Positions 35,634 through 48,897 of a DNA stretch of 64,000 nt are shown here, in pieces. The DNA lies in NCBI GenBank assembly GCA_001661515.1, contig LUVW01000022.1, forward strand, positions 56,670-120,669, given 5' to 3'. This DNA is from Capniomyces stellatus (taxonomy: Eukaryota; Kickxellomycota; Harpellomycetes; Harpellales; Legeriomycetaceae). A program made the translations under genes and the position numbers. The notes under the pieces are model-generated. The model saw only the letters and a list, made by a program, of their open reading frames with translations. It was not told where the DNA came from and made no database searches. The number at the start of each line of letters is the position of its first letter. Position 1 is the first letter of the stretch.

Positions 35634-36156
35634 CACCAACACTACTACTACTACTACTACTACATCTATTATTATAAACTCATAAACTCACCAACCCATG
35701 AACCCTTGGAAAACAGTTACACGCCAAATCAGTTGTTATGCACTGTTATAAACAAAAGCATGTTTGTTGTGTTCTGTGAAAAGAAATACTGTTGTCTAGA
35801 AATCGCCAGAGCAAATAGCACATACGTTTTCATAAATATCACTGACAATACCAACCATCTGCAACAATTGATTGGCCAGCGCGGGTTAACAAAGACGTGG
35901 GCTTAAAAATGGTGCCTCTATCCAATTGATTTCAGCAAGCTAGCATATATACCATGTAGTTTTATAATTTCACAGAAATACACATACGTGTGTGTTCTTT
36001 GGTTCTATGTTTTCTGTTTGGCTGATTGGTTGTGTATTTTAGAACGCTGTTTTGTTTTGTACACGTTACTATATTGAGTTCTGAGCACTGGTGCAAATTA
36101 ATTAGTGCAGTTATCGATGCAAAAAAGTAATGATGGGAGTGGTTGTGGCAATATTA
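35634..36156. other. Spacer of the inverted repeat
   Basis: About 520 bp of unique sequence between the arms, beginning with a CTA triplet microsatellite (about 35641-35663). No gene feature recognised. Confidence 0.5.
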
Positions 36157-37523
36157 GTGGTAATGGCTAAAAAAATAAGGGAAAGCAATACGAGTAAAAA
36201 ACGAATAGGAGGCGGATAGAAAATGAATAAACAGAATAGAAGGAAAATAAAAGACGAATTAAAAAATAATAGAATGCAGCAACATGGAATAGTAGAATCA
36301 AACAAGACACAACATAGGTCCTAGATACAGCTAGACTACAGCTATGTTTGTGCCGTGCCTATGGCCATATCTATTTCCATGTTTATGTTAATGTTTATGT
36401 TAATGTTTATGTTAATGTTAATGTTAATGTTAATGTTAATGTTAATGTTTGCTTAGTTATATACATATTTGTTTTATGTATGCTTTGCATTTCTGGTTGT
36501 TTTTGCAGTTGTGTAATGCCAGTGGTGGAAATACGTGAGATAAAGGTGAGATAGAGGCGAGATAGAGGTGAGATAGAGGCGAGATAGAGGTGAGATAGAG
36601 GCGAGATAGAGGTGAGATAGAGGTGAGATAGAGGTGAGATAGAGGTGAGATAGAGGCGAGATAGAGGTGAGATAGAGGTGAGATGGTGATGAAAAAAGAG
36701 AAAGGGGGGGAGGAAAAAAACAGAGAAAGAAAATAATAGCAGAAATAATAGCAGAAATAAGAGTAAAAATAAAAGCAGACATAATAGAGAACAGAGAAAG
36801 AAAAAACAGAAAAAAAAAACAGAAAAAAAAGAGTAGAAATAATAGCAGAAATAACACTAGAAATAGTAGTAGAAATAATAGTAGAAAAAAAATAAAGTAA
36901 GAATAGAAATAATAGTAGAAGAACGAGTAGAAATAAATGGGAATGGAGGAAGGGTGTGCAACTATAGTAACATATCAACTCGAGTATATAAACAAGCAAA
37001 AGGGATCACCAAAATATTTTTGTTCTCATATTCTCCACCTCTTGGTTTTTTGCCACAACCAGAAATTAATACAAAAAACAAATCAAAACTAAACTACCAG
37101 TAAGATAACTAGTAAGATAACTAGCAAGATAACCAGCCATATAATTAGCCAGATAAATATCAAGATATCCAGCAAGATAATCAGCAAGGTGAAATATATA
37201 GTTATAAAGGACAAGGCAACAGACAAAGTCCAGAAAAGAACAGCAAACAAAACAATAGCTGATAACTGAGATCACAGAAACATATTCCACAGCTTACTTG
37301 ATAGATCAACAACATCAGATCAACAACATCAGATCAACAACATCAGATCAACAACATCAGATCAACAACATCAGATCAACTACATCAGATTAACTACATC
37401 AGATTAACTACATCAGATCAACAACATCAGATCAACAACATCAGATCAATTATAACGATCCTAAAAAAGTAAAAATGTTTGGAAAACTGACTCTATTTCT
37501 ATTTGGGCTGTTGGCTTTAGTTC
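36157..37523. repeat. Inverted repeat, right arm with minisatellites
   Basis: This arm is the mirror of 34489-35633. It carries a TTAATG-type repeat (about 36382-36449), an 11-bp GAGATAGAGGT/C minisatellite of roughly 14 units (about 36537-36690), a TATATAAA box at 36985-36992, a degenerate AGATAACTAGTA repeat (about 37098-37190) and about ten 14-bp GATCAACAACATCA units (37303-37448). The arm ends within the signal-peptide codons of the 37475 gene. Repeat numbers are higher than in the left arm (ten against about six 14-bp units). Confidence 0.85.
36985..36992 (+). promoter_or_regulatory. TATA box upstream of the right divergent gene
   Basis: TATATAAA 483 bases before the ATG at 37475; its mirror image lies before the left gene. 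If used, the transcript would have a long leader that contains the 14-bp repeat array. Confidence 0.4.
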
Positions 37524-38219
37524 CAGTGAAATCAGTGGAACAAAGTGTTATCAGCCAATATAATCCATATATTGTTGATTGTGGACTCCCAAAAAATGAA
37601 TTGTATACGTGCAATTCCGAATATATTTCTGATATTAAAAGTCCATATTCGATAACGATGTATAAGGTTGACAAAAATTATACAAGTATAGTGGATGCAT
37701 ATAACTTGTACGAGAAGATGATGGTACTTCTAAGCGAGGTTTACGAAACTGGTGGGCCTATTGCTGAAGTTTTCATTGTAAATAAGACTACAAATGGCAA
37801 GAATTTGATAATAACAGTGGCATCGACTGGTAAAACGCCATATCACTATTGGAGTTACAAATCAAATTATCAGAATGCTTTTAACAAAGTTATCAATAAA
37901 ATGATAGACCATATTCCCAAAGCTATGGTGTTTAGTGATAATAACATGCGCACAACGATAAGTTTGTTTGAATATGAAGCAGGTGAGGGTCAATATCAGT
38001 TTATTATACTGTTTGAGTGGTTTTTTTTGGGGAGTAGTATATATAGATTGCAACAATCTGGTTTACTAAATGGTGATTATTTATTTATGTATATAGACAA
38101 AACAAAAAAACAAAGTTTGGTGCGCTAAAGGATAATTGATGCCCAATATGATTTCAGACGTTTTCTGCTATGTTATGATGACAGTTAACGTATGTAGTCT
38201 GGTGCTATTGTTATCATAA
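37475..38219 (+). CDS. Secreted, C-terminally anchored protein, right member of the divergent pair
   Basis: Exon 1 is 37475-37982; the favoured exon 2 is 38158-38219 after a 175-nt GT-AG intron, giving 189 residues. The signal peptide MFGKLTLFLFGLLALV is identical to the left gene; the mature part is diverged but keeps the final TTISLFEYEAG block and the same phase-1 intron. Exon 2 encodes a short hydrophobic end (MMTVNVCSLVLLLS), consistent with a lipid-anchor signal or membrane tail. If the intron is not spliced, the frame continues to 38128 with a different hydrophobic end; an acceptor at 38092 would give a hydrophilic end, which fits less well. The function is unknown. Confidence 0.65.
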
Positions 38220-38388
38220 AAGAACGTTATATATTTTATTTGATTTAGTTTACTTTGTTTTGATAGAGTTGTCTGTTCAACAAAAAAGCAAACTAGGTTG
38301 ACTTTTCATTTTTTTTTTTCTTTTTGTACTGTATTTATTTGGTCTTGATAATAAAAAAATTATTTGGACGTAAAAGTCTAGAAGAGAG

Positions 38389-39060
38389 TTGCCGTTCCAA
38401 GCGATTAAATTCAAGCTTATTTACCTTATGGGTACCAACCCCAATAAAGCAATGCTTATAAAGAACATCCTGGTCCAAGGAGGAATAGAAAACATGAACA
38501 TGAGAAACATGGGAAACATGGGATGGGTTAGAGAAGATATCATGGAGATATCAATAAACTCTAACCAAACTGAGAACATAGCCAACATAGCCAACATTAT
38601 CCAAGTACTACCAGAAGTATAATGACTCAAAGGATTAGGTCCTATAGAATGTGAAGAAGAAGGAACAGCCACAGGATTAGCCAAGTTTAATGACAGACTA
38701 AGCTGGCAAATATTCAAAGAGAACAAAAATATACCAGCAAGAAGAACGGCTAGAATTATCTAGAGATTCACAGACGGACCAGTTCTTCACAAAGAGGCGA
38801 AAGGGGTTACTGACCAGAATTAGAAACTAAGCATGTGGGCAGACTACTTTGGAGACCTGACCAAAGACACATCAGAAAACAGCAGGAACCCCGCAAAATG
38901 GGAGAATTGTAGGAAATTTGATGAAGACCACTATACAGAATGCGACGAGTCGGTTGGATAGAAAGACGTTACATTCCCTATCAACCAAAGTCATCAAGGC
39001 GTGGTTATTACTAGTGGAAAGAGAGGGAATATAATATCTTTGGATATGTAAATATTGCGG
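38389..39060 (+). pseudogene. Relic of a LINE-type retrotransposon (region before the reverse transcriptase)
   Basis: Read in one frame with several stops, the sequence resembles the pre-RT part of the element at 11728. The string KLSMWADYFGDLTKD corresponds to RLKIWADHFNNP there, and HYTECDESV to YYSECDMEP. Upstream, the frame contains GTNPNKAMLIKNILVQGG and two short stop-free blocks. No reverse transcriptase catalytic part follows. The copy is from a related but not identical element and is dead. Confidence 0.6.
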
Positions 39061-39653
39061 TTCTTGTGTAGCAATATGGTGGGTAGAGGAGCATGTATTT
39101 ATGCCAATCTGTGGTAGAACCGGTGCCTACAAAGTATGTGTTTATTTTGTCAATAAAAAAAAAATACAGAGTAAAAAATGAAGGGTAGTATATGTACCTG
39201 GTACTTTTTATGACGAAATTGCAGTCGCTTTACTTTGTATAATTTCTTAATAATAAATAGTGGGAGTGTTTAACAGAGCGATGAACTGGTGTTGGTAATT
39301 TTCAATAAAATTAGAAATGTTAAAATGTAACAAGTATGTGTACAATCCAAAGTAAGCAAAGTGTAGTATAGTATGTTGATTGGCTTAGTATTTTGTTTTG
39401 TTAATGATAATTGGAAGAGAGGAGGTGAGAAAAAAAAACTAATTGAACTAGGTGTCTATTTCAAAAGTTATGAAAAAATCGGAATTAAAGTTTCATTTTA
39501 TTTTGCTTTTTTTTTTTTTAATAAAAATCGGAACGGAAATCCAAATTTAGATTTTGTTTTACTAGTTTAAACAATAAATAGTTGAAAAATAGAGGTAAAA
39601 TGAAAAGTAAATGGTAAATAGAATACAATATAATAGAGTAAAAGAAATAATAA
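39061..39653. other. Intergenic, upstream of the acidic protein gene
   Basis: AT-rich, with no gene seen. Confidence 0.5.
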
Positions 39654-42600
39654 ATGAACTTGAGAAGTCGAACAAAGCGGAAGCTAGGAGGAGAGAATGA
39701 AGAATCGAAAACGAAATTTACAAAAGTGGAGAGTGAGAGTACGGAATTAAGGAGAGGATCAGGCGAGAGTAAAAAAAACAAAGGGGATGGGAACAGTTCG
39801 GACTTGGGGTCGATGGGTAGTGAGGATAGTTTAATAAATTTTGCAGAGTTATTAGATTTAACAGAGGACTCTGATTATGTTGAGGAAGAGGGGGAGGAGG
39901 AGGAGGAGGAGGAGGAAGGGAATGAAAATGAGCTTAAAGAGGTCAGGAAGTCTGGGGAGGAAGGATTGGAGGGTAAAAGAGCAGTCAGAAGGCAGACAGG
40001 CATAAGATCAAAAGTGAACATGAAGCAGGTTGGTGAATGGAGTGAAGAGGAAGGATTAGCGAGTGAAGAAGATGTGGGCTGTGCGAAGGAAAAAGGATAT
40101 AGTGGGTCAAGAAAATGGAGGGCGGTGGCGATTGAGAAGGAAACGGGCGAAGAGGAGGCAATGGAAAGTAGTGAAAGTGAATATAGTGGGAAAAGTGAAG
40201 AGAGTGATGAGTTGGCAAGTGAAGGTGGGAGTGAGGGGGAAAGTGGAGAGAGTGGAGAGAGTGGGTTGGAAAAGGGATCAAAAGGGGCGAGAGAGAAGAT
40301 ATCGATAGAAAGGAGGCAAAAAAGAAAAGGTAGTGGAATAGAGTGTAGGTTACAAGCACCAATAAAGTGGCGAGGAGAAAAGGTTGAGGGAGGAAGTGAG
40401 AGCCAAAGGAAAATCAAGTGGATGACCTATGAGCACAGATTGGTGGGATACTATATGCAACTGACAAGATTTGTGATGTTGAATAAGGAGTTGAAGATGG
40501 AGAATATGGAGGTGGGAAACATGACAATTAATGCGTTGAAGAACCTGGTGAGCAATAAGGGGAGTGAGTATAGGAAAGCGTTAAAGGCAGAGGCAGAGGA
40601 GGAGGGGCAAGATGCGATGGATATGTCGTTGCAAAAGATGGTTGATTTTAGTGGGAAGTGGCCGAATAAGGACTACTTTGAGGAAAAGGGGCTGAATAAG
40701 ATGGCGGAGCTGTTGAGTGAGGGGTTGGGAGGATGCAATGAGGGGAAGATCGAGGGGATACGTGGGGAGGTTTGGGACGACGAGTACAAGTACATGGACG
40801 AGTATGATGGGATTGGAGTTGGGGAAGGGTTTGGAGTTTTAGAGTTAGGAGCAAGAGGTGATAACAAGAGTGTGGTAGGTAGTGGGTTTGAGGCGACAGA
40901 CTATAAAGAGATATTTAAAAGAGAGATCCAAAAGATAAAACAGATTGAAAGGGAAGAAGAAGAAGAAGAAGAAGAAGATTATGATGATTATGATGGAGAC
41001 GAAGAAGAAGAGGTGAGAGATGAAGAGATTGACGAGTATTTGGATTACAAGATGAAAAGGTATATAATAAGCAGAGAAAGGGACAGGTCTCGACTGAGGA
41101 CAATGGCAAAGTACATAAAGATGTTTTGTGAAGTGGAGCAAAAGGACCGGGCAACGAATAAGGAGGACTGGGGCAGGCTGAGGAACGCAATGAAGGGGGT
41201 TCGAGTAGACCGAGTGAACAAAGATATATATGATGTGAGGATTCCAACGTTGGAGATGCACAAGAAGTGTAAAAATATTCACAAGAAGGCGTGGGATAAA
41301 TTGATTGCGAAAAGTTATGCTTTTAAGGGCTATTTAGAAAAGAAGAATATTGAACAGGAGCAACTTAAGAACAAGATAAGCAAAAACCAGGTGGTTGATA
41401 GGAGCTACCATATGAAGAGGCTTGGGTTTATAACACGGGAATTGGATTATGAACTTGAGATGAGGCTTTTGGACAAGGAAGAGGATGAAGAGTACCAGAA
41501 GCAAAGGGAGGAGCAAAAGAAGGAGCAAAAGGAGGAACAGAATAAGGAGAAGAATATGAGGCAGAATAGGAGGAAAAGGAAGGGGGAAAAGAAGGGGAAA
41601 AAGAAGGGGCAGAAAAAGGTAGATTCAAGTGAGGATGAAAGTAGTGGTAATAGTAGTGATGAAGACTTTGGAAAAGAATATGAAGAGTTTAAGGACTTTA
41701 TCGAGTATGATCTGGACTCAGACTACGAGTGTGGTGAGGAGGAAGGGAATGGCCAGGAGTTAAAGTATGTGAAACTGTCTAATTACCCAGTCAAGAGGCC
41801 GAAAATCCAAGGTCAAGAACGAGGAAACAAGAGGGCAGAATTGGAGCTGAGCAAGCGGGAAAAAGAAGAGAAGGAGGCAAAAGAGGAAAAGAAAGCGGAA
41901 AAGGAAAGGAAGCGACAGATAAACCTAAGAGTTGGATTGAAAAGAGCCAACCGCTTGACACGCAAATCAGAGCAGTACGGGCTGGTTCCGCAAAGCCGGG
42001 AAAGGAATGGAGGACCTGTCAAGAAGAGCGATAACAGTAACAGTAACAGGAATGGTTGGGGTGAGAAAAAGAGTAAAAGTAAGATTGGGAATGAGGCTGG
42101 ACGGGTAAAGGGAAATTTGCTGGTGAACAATTTGCTTGCTTTAAAGCAGCGGATTGTTGAGGACGCCGACATAGCCGACTTGTGTCTGTACTACAGGCGG
42201 AGAAAGCAGGAAAGTGAGGACCACAATGAACAGGAGCCAGAGCAAGAGCATGGGGTTGAAGATCGGGTGCAGGAGGAAAGGTACGATGACAGCGAGATTG
42301 GAAACGAACATATTCTGTACAAATGTGCATGGATAACAAGAGCAGTGCAAAGGACAATTCAGCAAGTAAAAGAACAGACTAGTGGCGATATGGGCAGGGT
42401 TGGGGCGAAGGAAACAGAAAAGATAAAGACGTACTTGCCAGTTGTTGGTAGTCGGTTTGCGGTTGGTAGTGGGCAGTTTGGGCGGTTTGGGGAAATGGTT
42501 TGTTGTGAAGAGGTTGTGCGGATGTTGGATAAGTTGCTATTTACGGTAAAGAGACATTTGTACATGCAAAAGTATCCACCGTCAAAAGAAAGTTTAGTGG

Positions 42601-42716
42601 TTATTGACTACAAGTATTTGATGGGTATTGCACTTGCGATTGGCATTCCAAGCGTTGTAGTTAGTCGGTGTTTGTTTAGACTGAGCAAGTTGTTTAAGAT
42701 CCGTGAAATTGATTGA
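39654..42716 (+). CDS. Large acidic/basic charged protein, 1020 residues, function unknown (probably nuclear)
   Basis: A single uninterrupted frame from ATG 39654, beginning MNLRSRTKRKL. The first 220 residues are Glu/Ser/Gly-rich with a long acidic run (about 78-92). Residues about 260-420 form a more ordered part starting WMTYEHRLVGYYMQL. A second acidic run (about 433-455) is followed by a Lys/Arg/Glu-rich helical region (about 470-680) with likely nuclear-localisation clusters such as RRKRKGEKKGKKKGQKK. The last 120 residues are ordered and hydrophobic, with CEEVVRMLDKLLFTVKRHL and YLMGIALAIGIPSVVV. Composition suggests a chromatin, rDNA or ribosome-biogenesis factor, but I recognise no family. 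The gene is intronless, unlike many neighbours. Its 3' end is 106 bases from that of ARG5,6 (convergent). Confidence 0.8.
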   Translation: MNLRSRTKRKLGGENEESKTKFTKVESESTELRRGSGESKKNKGDGNSSDLGSMGSEDSLINFAELLDLTEDSDYVEEEGEEEEEEEEGNENELKEVRKSGEEGLEGKRAVRRQTGIRSKVNMKQVGEWSEEEGLASEEDVGCAKEKGYSGSRKWRAVAIEKETGEEEAMESSESEYSGKSEESDELASEGGSEGESGESGESGLEKGSKGAREKISIERRQKRKGSGIECRLQAPIKWRGEKVEGGSESQRKIKWMTYEHRLVGYYMQLTRFVMLNKELKMENMEVGNMTINALKNLVSNKGSEYRKALKAEAEEEGQDAMDMSLQKMVDFSGKWPNKDYFEEKGLNKMAELLSEGLGGCNEGKIEGIRGEVWDDEYKYMDEYDGIGVGEGFGVLELGARGDNKSVVGSGFEATDYKEIFKREIQKIKQIEREEEEEEEEDYDDYDGDEEEEVRDEEIDEYLDYKMKRYIISRERDRSRLRTMAKYIKMFCEVEQKDRATNKEDWGRLRNAMKGVRVDRVNKDIYDVRIPTLEMHKKCKNIHKKAWDKLIAKSYAFKGYLEKKNIEQEQLKNKISKNQVVDRSYHMKRLGFITRELDYELEMRLLDKEEDEEYQKQREEQKKEQKEEQNKEKNMRQNRRKRKGEKKGKKKGQKKVDSSEDESSGNSSDEDFGKEYEEFKDFIEYDLDSDYECGEEEGNGQELKYVKLSNYPVKRPKIQGQERGNKRAELELSKREKEEKEAKEEKKAEKERKRQINLRVGLKRANRLTRKSEQYGLVPQSRERNGGPVKKSDNSNSNRNGWGEKKSKSKIGNEAGRVKGNLLVNNLLALKQRIVEDADIADLCLYYRRRKQESEDHNEQEPEQEHGVEDRVQEERYDDSEIGNEHILYKCAWITRAVQRTIQQVKEQTSGDMGRVGAKETEKIKTYLPVVGSRFAVGSGQFGRFGEMVCCEEVVRMLDKLLFTVKRHLYMQKYPPSKESLVVIDYKYLMGIALAIGIPSVVVSRCLFRLSKLFKIREID

Positions 42717-42822
42717 TTTGGTCTAGAGACAGACTTTTTATATATGTTTATATGTTTATTGTTTATTTAAAACAGCAAATAAAATAGCATATAAGTTGGT
42801 AATAGTAGTTATGGTAATTTTA

Positions 42823-45605
<2,783 letters not shown>

Positions 45606-45821
45606 GTTCGTCTCTTTTAACTAATTTACTTGATGTCCTTATCTGTTTTGGCGGATTTTTTTTTTTCCTTTATTGTTATTTTATCTATGGTATCACCACA
45701 CCACTTGTACTTTTACTTTTTTTTTTTTTTGCTCTAAAAAAAAATATGTTTGAAAAAAAAATACTTTGGATTATAGAAGCAAGATAATTTACTTGACTAT
45801 TCCAACATTCCTACTAATTCC

Positions 45822-45855
<34 letters not shown>

Positions 45856-47661
45856 CCCGGCTTTTAATTTTAGTTTTTGCCCTTTTTTGTTGTACATTTT
45901 TTACTAGTTAAACTGACTTGATTTTACTTTTCGATTTAAGCCAATGCTTTTTCCCTTTTCTTTATTCCAAGTAACATTGCTTCTTTTTGGGTTTGTTAAA
46001 TTGAAAAACAGTTTCAACTTTAACCTTCTAGTCTCTTTTCTTTTCCTTTTTTACTCGGTCCAAGATTTCTTCAAATAAAAAAGAAGCTCTGTCTTAACTT
46101 CTCTTTAAAGTTTAAAACCATATATTTTGAAATGTTCTTGCATGCGGTTTGTGAATAAAACTGGTTATGGACAAGATCATGAATAAGGGTCTCAATGACC
46201 AAGCAAAAAAGTAAAGTTGTCTTAAACAACTTCAAAGCACCGATTTGCTGTGTTTATCTCACTTTTGATTCAGTCTCACTATTGAGCTTTGTGAATCTGG
46301 CATTCAACTTTGGTTGACGTTTAATCATTCCATCGTCACTGTTGCGGTACATATAGGAAGCAGTGGTGGCATTAAATTGGTCTTCATAAACGTATGTGTG
46401 TGCGGGGGGGGGGGTTATTATGTTCCAACGTCATAATAACGAATGAAAAAGGGAATAAATACATGTCGAGTTCCGTCTAAAGAGTAAAATCAAAATTCGC
46501 AAGTACATACAATTAGAGCTGATTAAAGGTATATAGAAGTGACGGAAAGAAAGACTTTGCAGCTCGGTTTAGCTCCCAAGCAGCCAATAGAGAATCTGTA
46601 TTATTACAAATTCCAAACCTGTAAAACAAATTCTAAGTGTGTCATTAAGATCAGACTTTTTCTTATTTTTAATGGTTACAAATCCTTGATTTCAAAGTTT
46701 GTGTTCTAGTCGTTAAAAGTCGACAAGATATGGTAAACCCATAATCCTTATCTTTTTTTTTGTCCCATGTACTTGGTTAACTGCAGTGAGAAGAATAGCT
46801 GAGTCAAATTCAGCTTGCTTGCGTGTTATGTATTTTGTGTAATAGTGGTGCTGGATGAGGCTACCACTTGCTGCTAAGAGTTTGGTCCAACAGACAAAGA
46901 AAGAAATGTTGGTTCTTTAAAGCCGAACAAGGCAAGGGTGTGTGAATAGCAAAGTATTGCTTATCGTATTCAAGTACAAGTTGATGGCCTCACTGTTGAT
47001 TGTGTGATCCTTCAGCTTTTTTTTTGATTCTTTTTTTTATAAAGGAAATTACCATTGTAATCATTATCGCTCTATTTTAGCGTTTGACTCTTATCAATTG
47101 TTTCTTTAAAATCGCCGCCATTTAAGTAGATTAAAAAGGCAATAAAAAAACTCCATCGATTATATGATTCATTATGAATAATACTTTTTAAACAATGTTT
47201 ACGCTATTGAAAAAACCAAATACGATTTTTGAATTATGGTTAAGTTGATTGAAGTGTGGAGATTTTGATGATTGATTCGATTTGATTTTACAAAAAAAAA
47301 TTAAAATTAAAAAAAATTGCTCTATAACTTTTTTCGATTATAATAAGAGGAAAAAGAAAACAGACACATAGTACCATGTGGACCCTTTCGTAATGAAAAA
47401 AAAAGGTGTTCCAAATCCAAATCCAGATTCAAATCCAAGTACTAATACAAATTCAAATCCAAGTACAAATACAAATTCAAATCCAGTAAAGTGACAACAA
47501 AAAAAAAACTGATATAAAAAGTATCATTTTTTTTCAACAATTTTTTTTTGCTTGATTACACTTGAAAAAAAGGGATACATTGTAACAATTATAAAGAAAC
47601 AAAAAGATTGCTTTTATTTTTAGTTTCCAACCTCAAGATAAAACATATGAAAAGAAAAGAA
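45606..47661. promoter_or_regulatory. Divergent control region of ARG5,6 and ARG1
   Basis: About 2 kb without a gene. A perfect TGAGTCA, the Gcn4/CPC1 (bZIP) site for general amino-acid control, lies at 46800-46806, and a TGACTC core at 47085-47090. A TATAAAA box is at 47513-47519, 149 bases before the ARG1 start. Long T runs (45826-45853) and a G run (about 46404-46414) are present. A CAAATCC-type minisatellite lies at about 47407-47487. Confidence 0.6.
46800..46806. promoter_or_regulatory. Gcn4/CPC1-type bZIP site TGAGTCA
   Basis: A perfect palindromic-type TGASTCA site, about 1.2 kb before ARG5,6 and 0.86 kb before ARG1. Both genes belong to a pathway controlled by Gcn4/CPC1 in studied fungi. 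A 7-mer with one ambiguity is expected about every 8 kb by chance, so it is suggestive only. Confidence 0.45.
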
Positions 47662-48897
47662 ATGGCAGATTCATCAAAAGGAAGAGTTTTATTGGCCTAC
47701 TCTGGAGGGCTTGATACCTCATGTATTCTCAAATGGTTGTTGGATCAAGGGTATGAGGTTATGGCATACATTGCCAATCTTGGACAAGAGGAGGATTTCG
47801 ATGCAGCCCGCGAAAAGGCATTGAAGGTAGGAGCTTCAAAGGTGTTTGTTGAGGATCTCAGAAAAGAGATTGTTGAAGAGCTTATTTTCCCATCTGTCCA
47901 AGCAAATGCAATCTACGAAAACGTGTATCTTTTGGGAACAGCGATTGCCCGCCCAGTTATTGCACGCAAGCAGATTGAAATTGCACTCAGAGAAAACTGC
48001 ACCCACGTGTCACATGGATGCACTGGAAAAGGAAACGATCAAGTCAGATTTGAGCTTGCTTACAGAACACTTGCACCAACAATCCAAGTTATTGCACCAT
48101 GGCGCAACCCAGAGTTCTACCTTAGATTCCCAGGCCGTGTTGATCTGCTCAAGTACGCCGATGAGAGCGGAATCCCAGTCAGTCAAACCCCAAGCAAGCC
48201 ATGGAGCACTGATGATAACATCTACCACATCTCCTACGAGGCTGGTATTTTGGAAGACCCAAATGTCACCCCACCAAGGGACATGTGGAAGCTCACTGTA
48301 GACCCTGAGGATGCCCCTGACAAGCCTGAATTCATCAACATCACCTTCAAGAACGGAATTCCAGTCAACGTCAAGAACGAGGCTGATAACACCGACGTCT
48401 CAGAGCCACTTCCACTCTTTGTCTACTTGAACGATGTTGCCCGCAGAAACGGAGTTGGAAGACTCGACATTGTTGAGAACAGATTCATTGGAATCAAGTC
48501 CCGCGGCTGCTACGAAACCCCAGGAGGAACCATTCTCCGTGCCGCCCACATGGATCTCGAAGGTCTGGTTATGGATCGTGAGGTCCGTGCTTACCGTGAC
48601 GAACACGTGTCCCTTCAATTTGGAAAAATCCTTTACAATGGCCTCTACTTCTCCGCAGAAGGCCAGCTCCTCAAGTCCATCGTACCCCTCACCCAAACTT
48701 GCGTAAACGGTGTCGTCAGAATGAAGCTCTATAAGGGCACTGCCTCTTCTATTGGCCGCTACAGCGAAACCGAAAAGCTATACGATATCGAGGAGAGCTC
48801 AATGGATGTCCAAGGTGGCTTTGAGCCAACCGATACTGAAGGTTTTATTAAAATCCAAAGCATCAGACTTAAGAAGTGGGGTCAAGACAAATTCTAA
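47662..48897 (+). CDS. ARG1: Argininosuccinate synthase
   Basis: 411 residues. The enzyme joins citrulline and aspartate with ATP to form argininosuccinate in the cytosol, the penultimate step of arginine synthesis. Near the start is the ATP-pyrophosphatase P-loop AYSGGLDTS; further on are the citrulline/aspartate-binding block HGCTGKGNDQVRFE, the segment PWRNPEF, and GRLDIVENRFIGIKSRG. Length matches the family (about 400-420). I chose the ATG at 47662 (MADSSKGRV) because the family has only a few residues before the P-loop; an in-frame ATG at 47647 would add MKRKE. No intron is needed. It is the divergent partner of ARG5,6 and convergent with the isomerase gene at 49332. Confidence 0.97.
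   Translation: MADSSKGRVLLAYSGGLDTSCILKWLLDQGYEVMAYIANLGQEEDFDAAREKALKVGASKVFVEDLRKEIVEELIFPSVQANAIYENVYLLGTAIARPVIARKQIEIALRENCTHVSHGCTGKGNDQVRFELAYRTLAPTIQVIAPWRNPEFYLRFPGRVDLLKYADESGIPVSQTPSKPWSTDDNIYHISYEAGILEDPNVTPPRDMWKLTVDPEDAPDKPEFINITFKNGIPVNVKNEADNTDVSEPLPLFVYLNDVARRNGVGRLDIVENRFIGIKSRGCYETPGGTILRAAHMDLEGLVMDREVRAYRDEHVSLQFGKILYNGLYFSAEGQLLKSIVPLTQTCVNGVVRMKLYKGTASSIGRYSETEKLYDIEESSMDVQGGFEPTDTEGFIKIQSIRLKKWGQDKF

Noticed and set aside
34666..37290. Hydrophobic repeat-like ORFs within the inverted-repeat arms (YLAGYL and LYLTSISPLSH type)
   Set aside because: They are direct translations of the 11-, 12- and 14-bp tandem repeats and change length with repeat number.
39875..42365. 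Ser/Pro/Leu-rich antisense frames opposite the 1020-residue protein
   Set aside because: Antisense shadows of GAA/GAG-rich codons.
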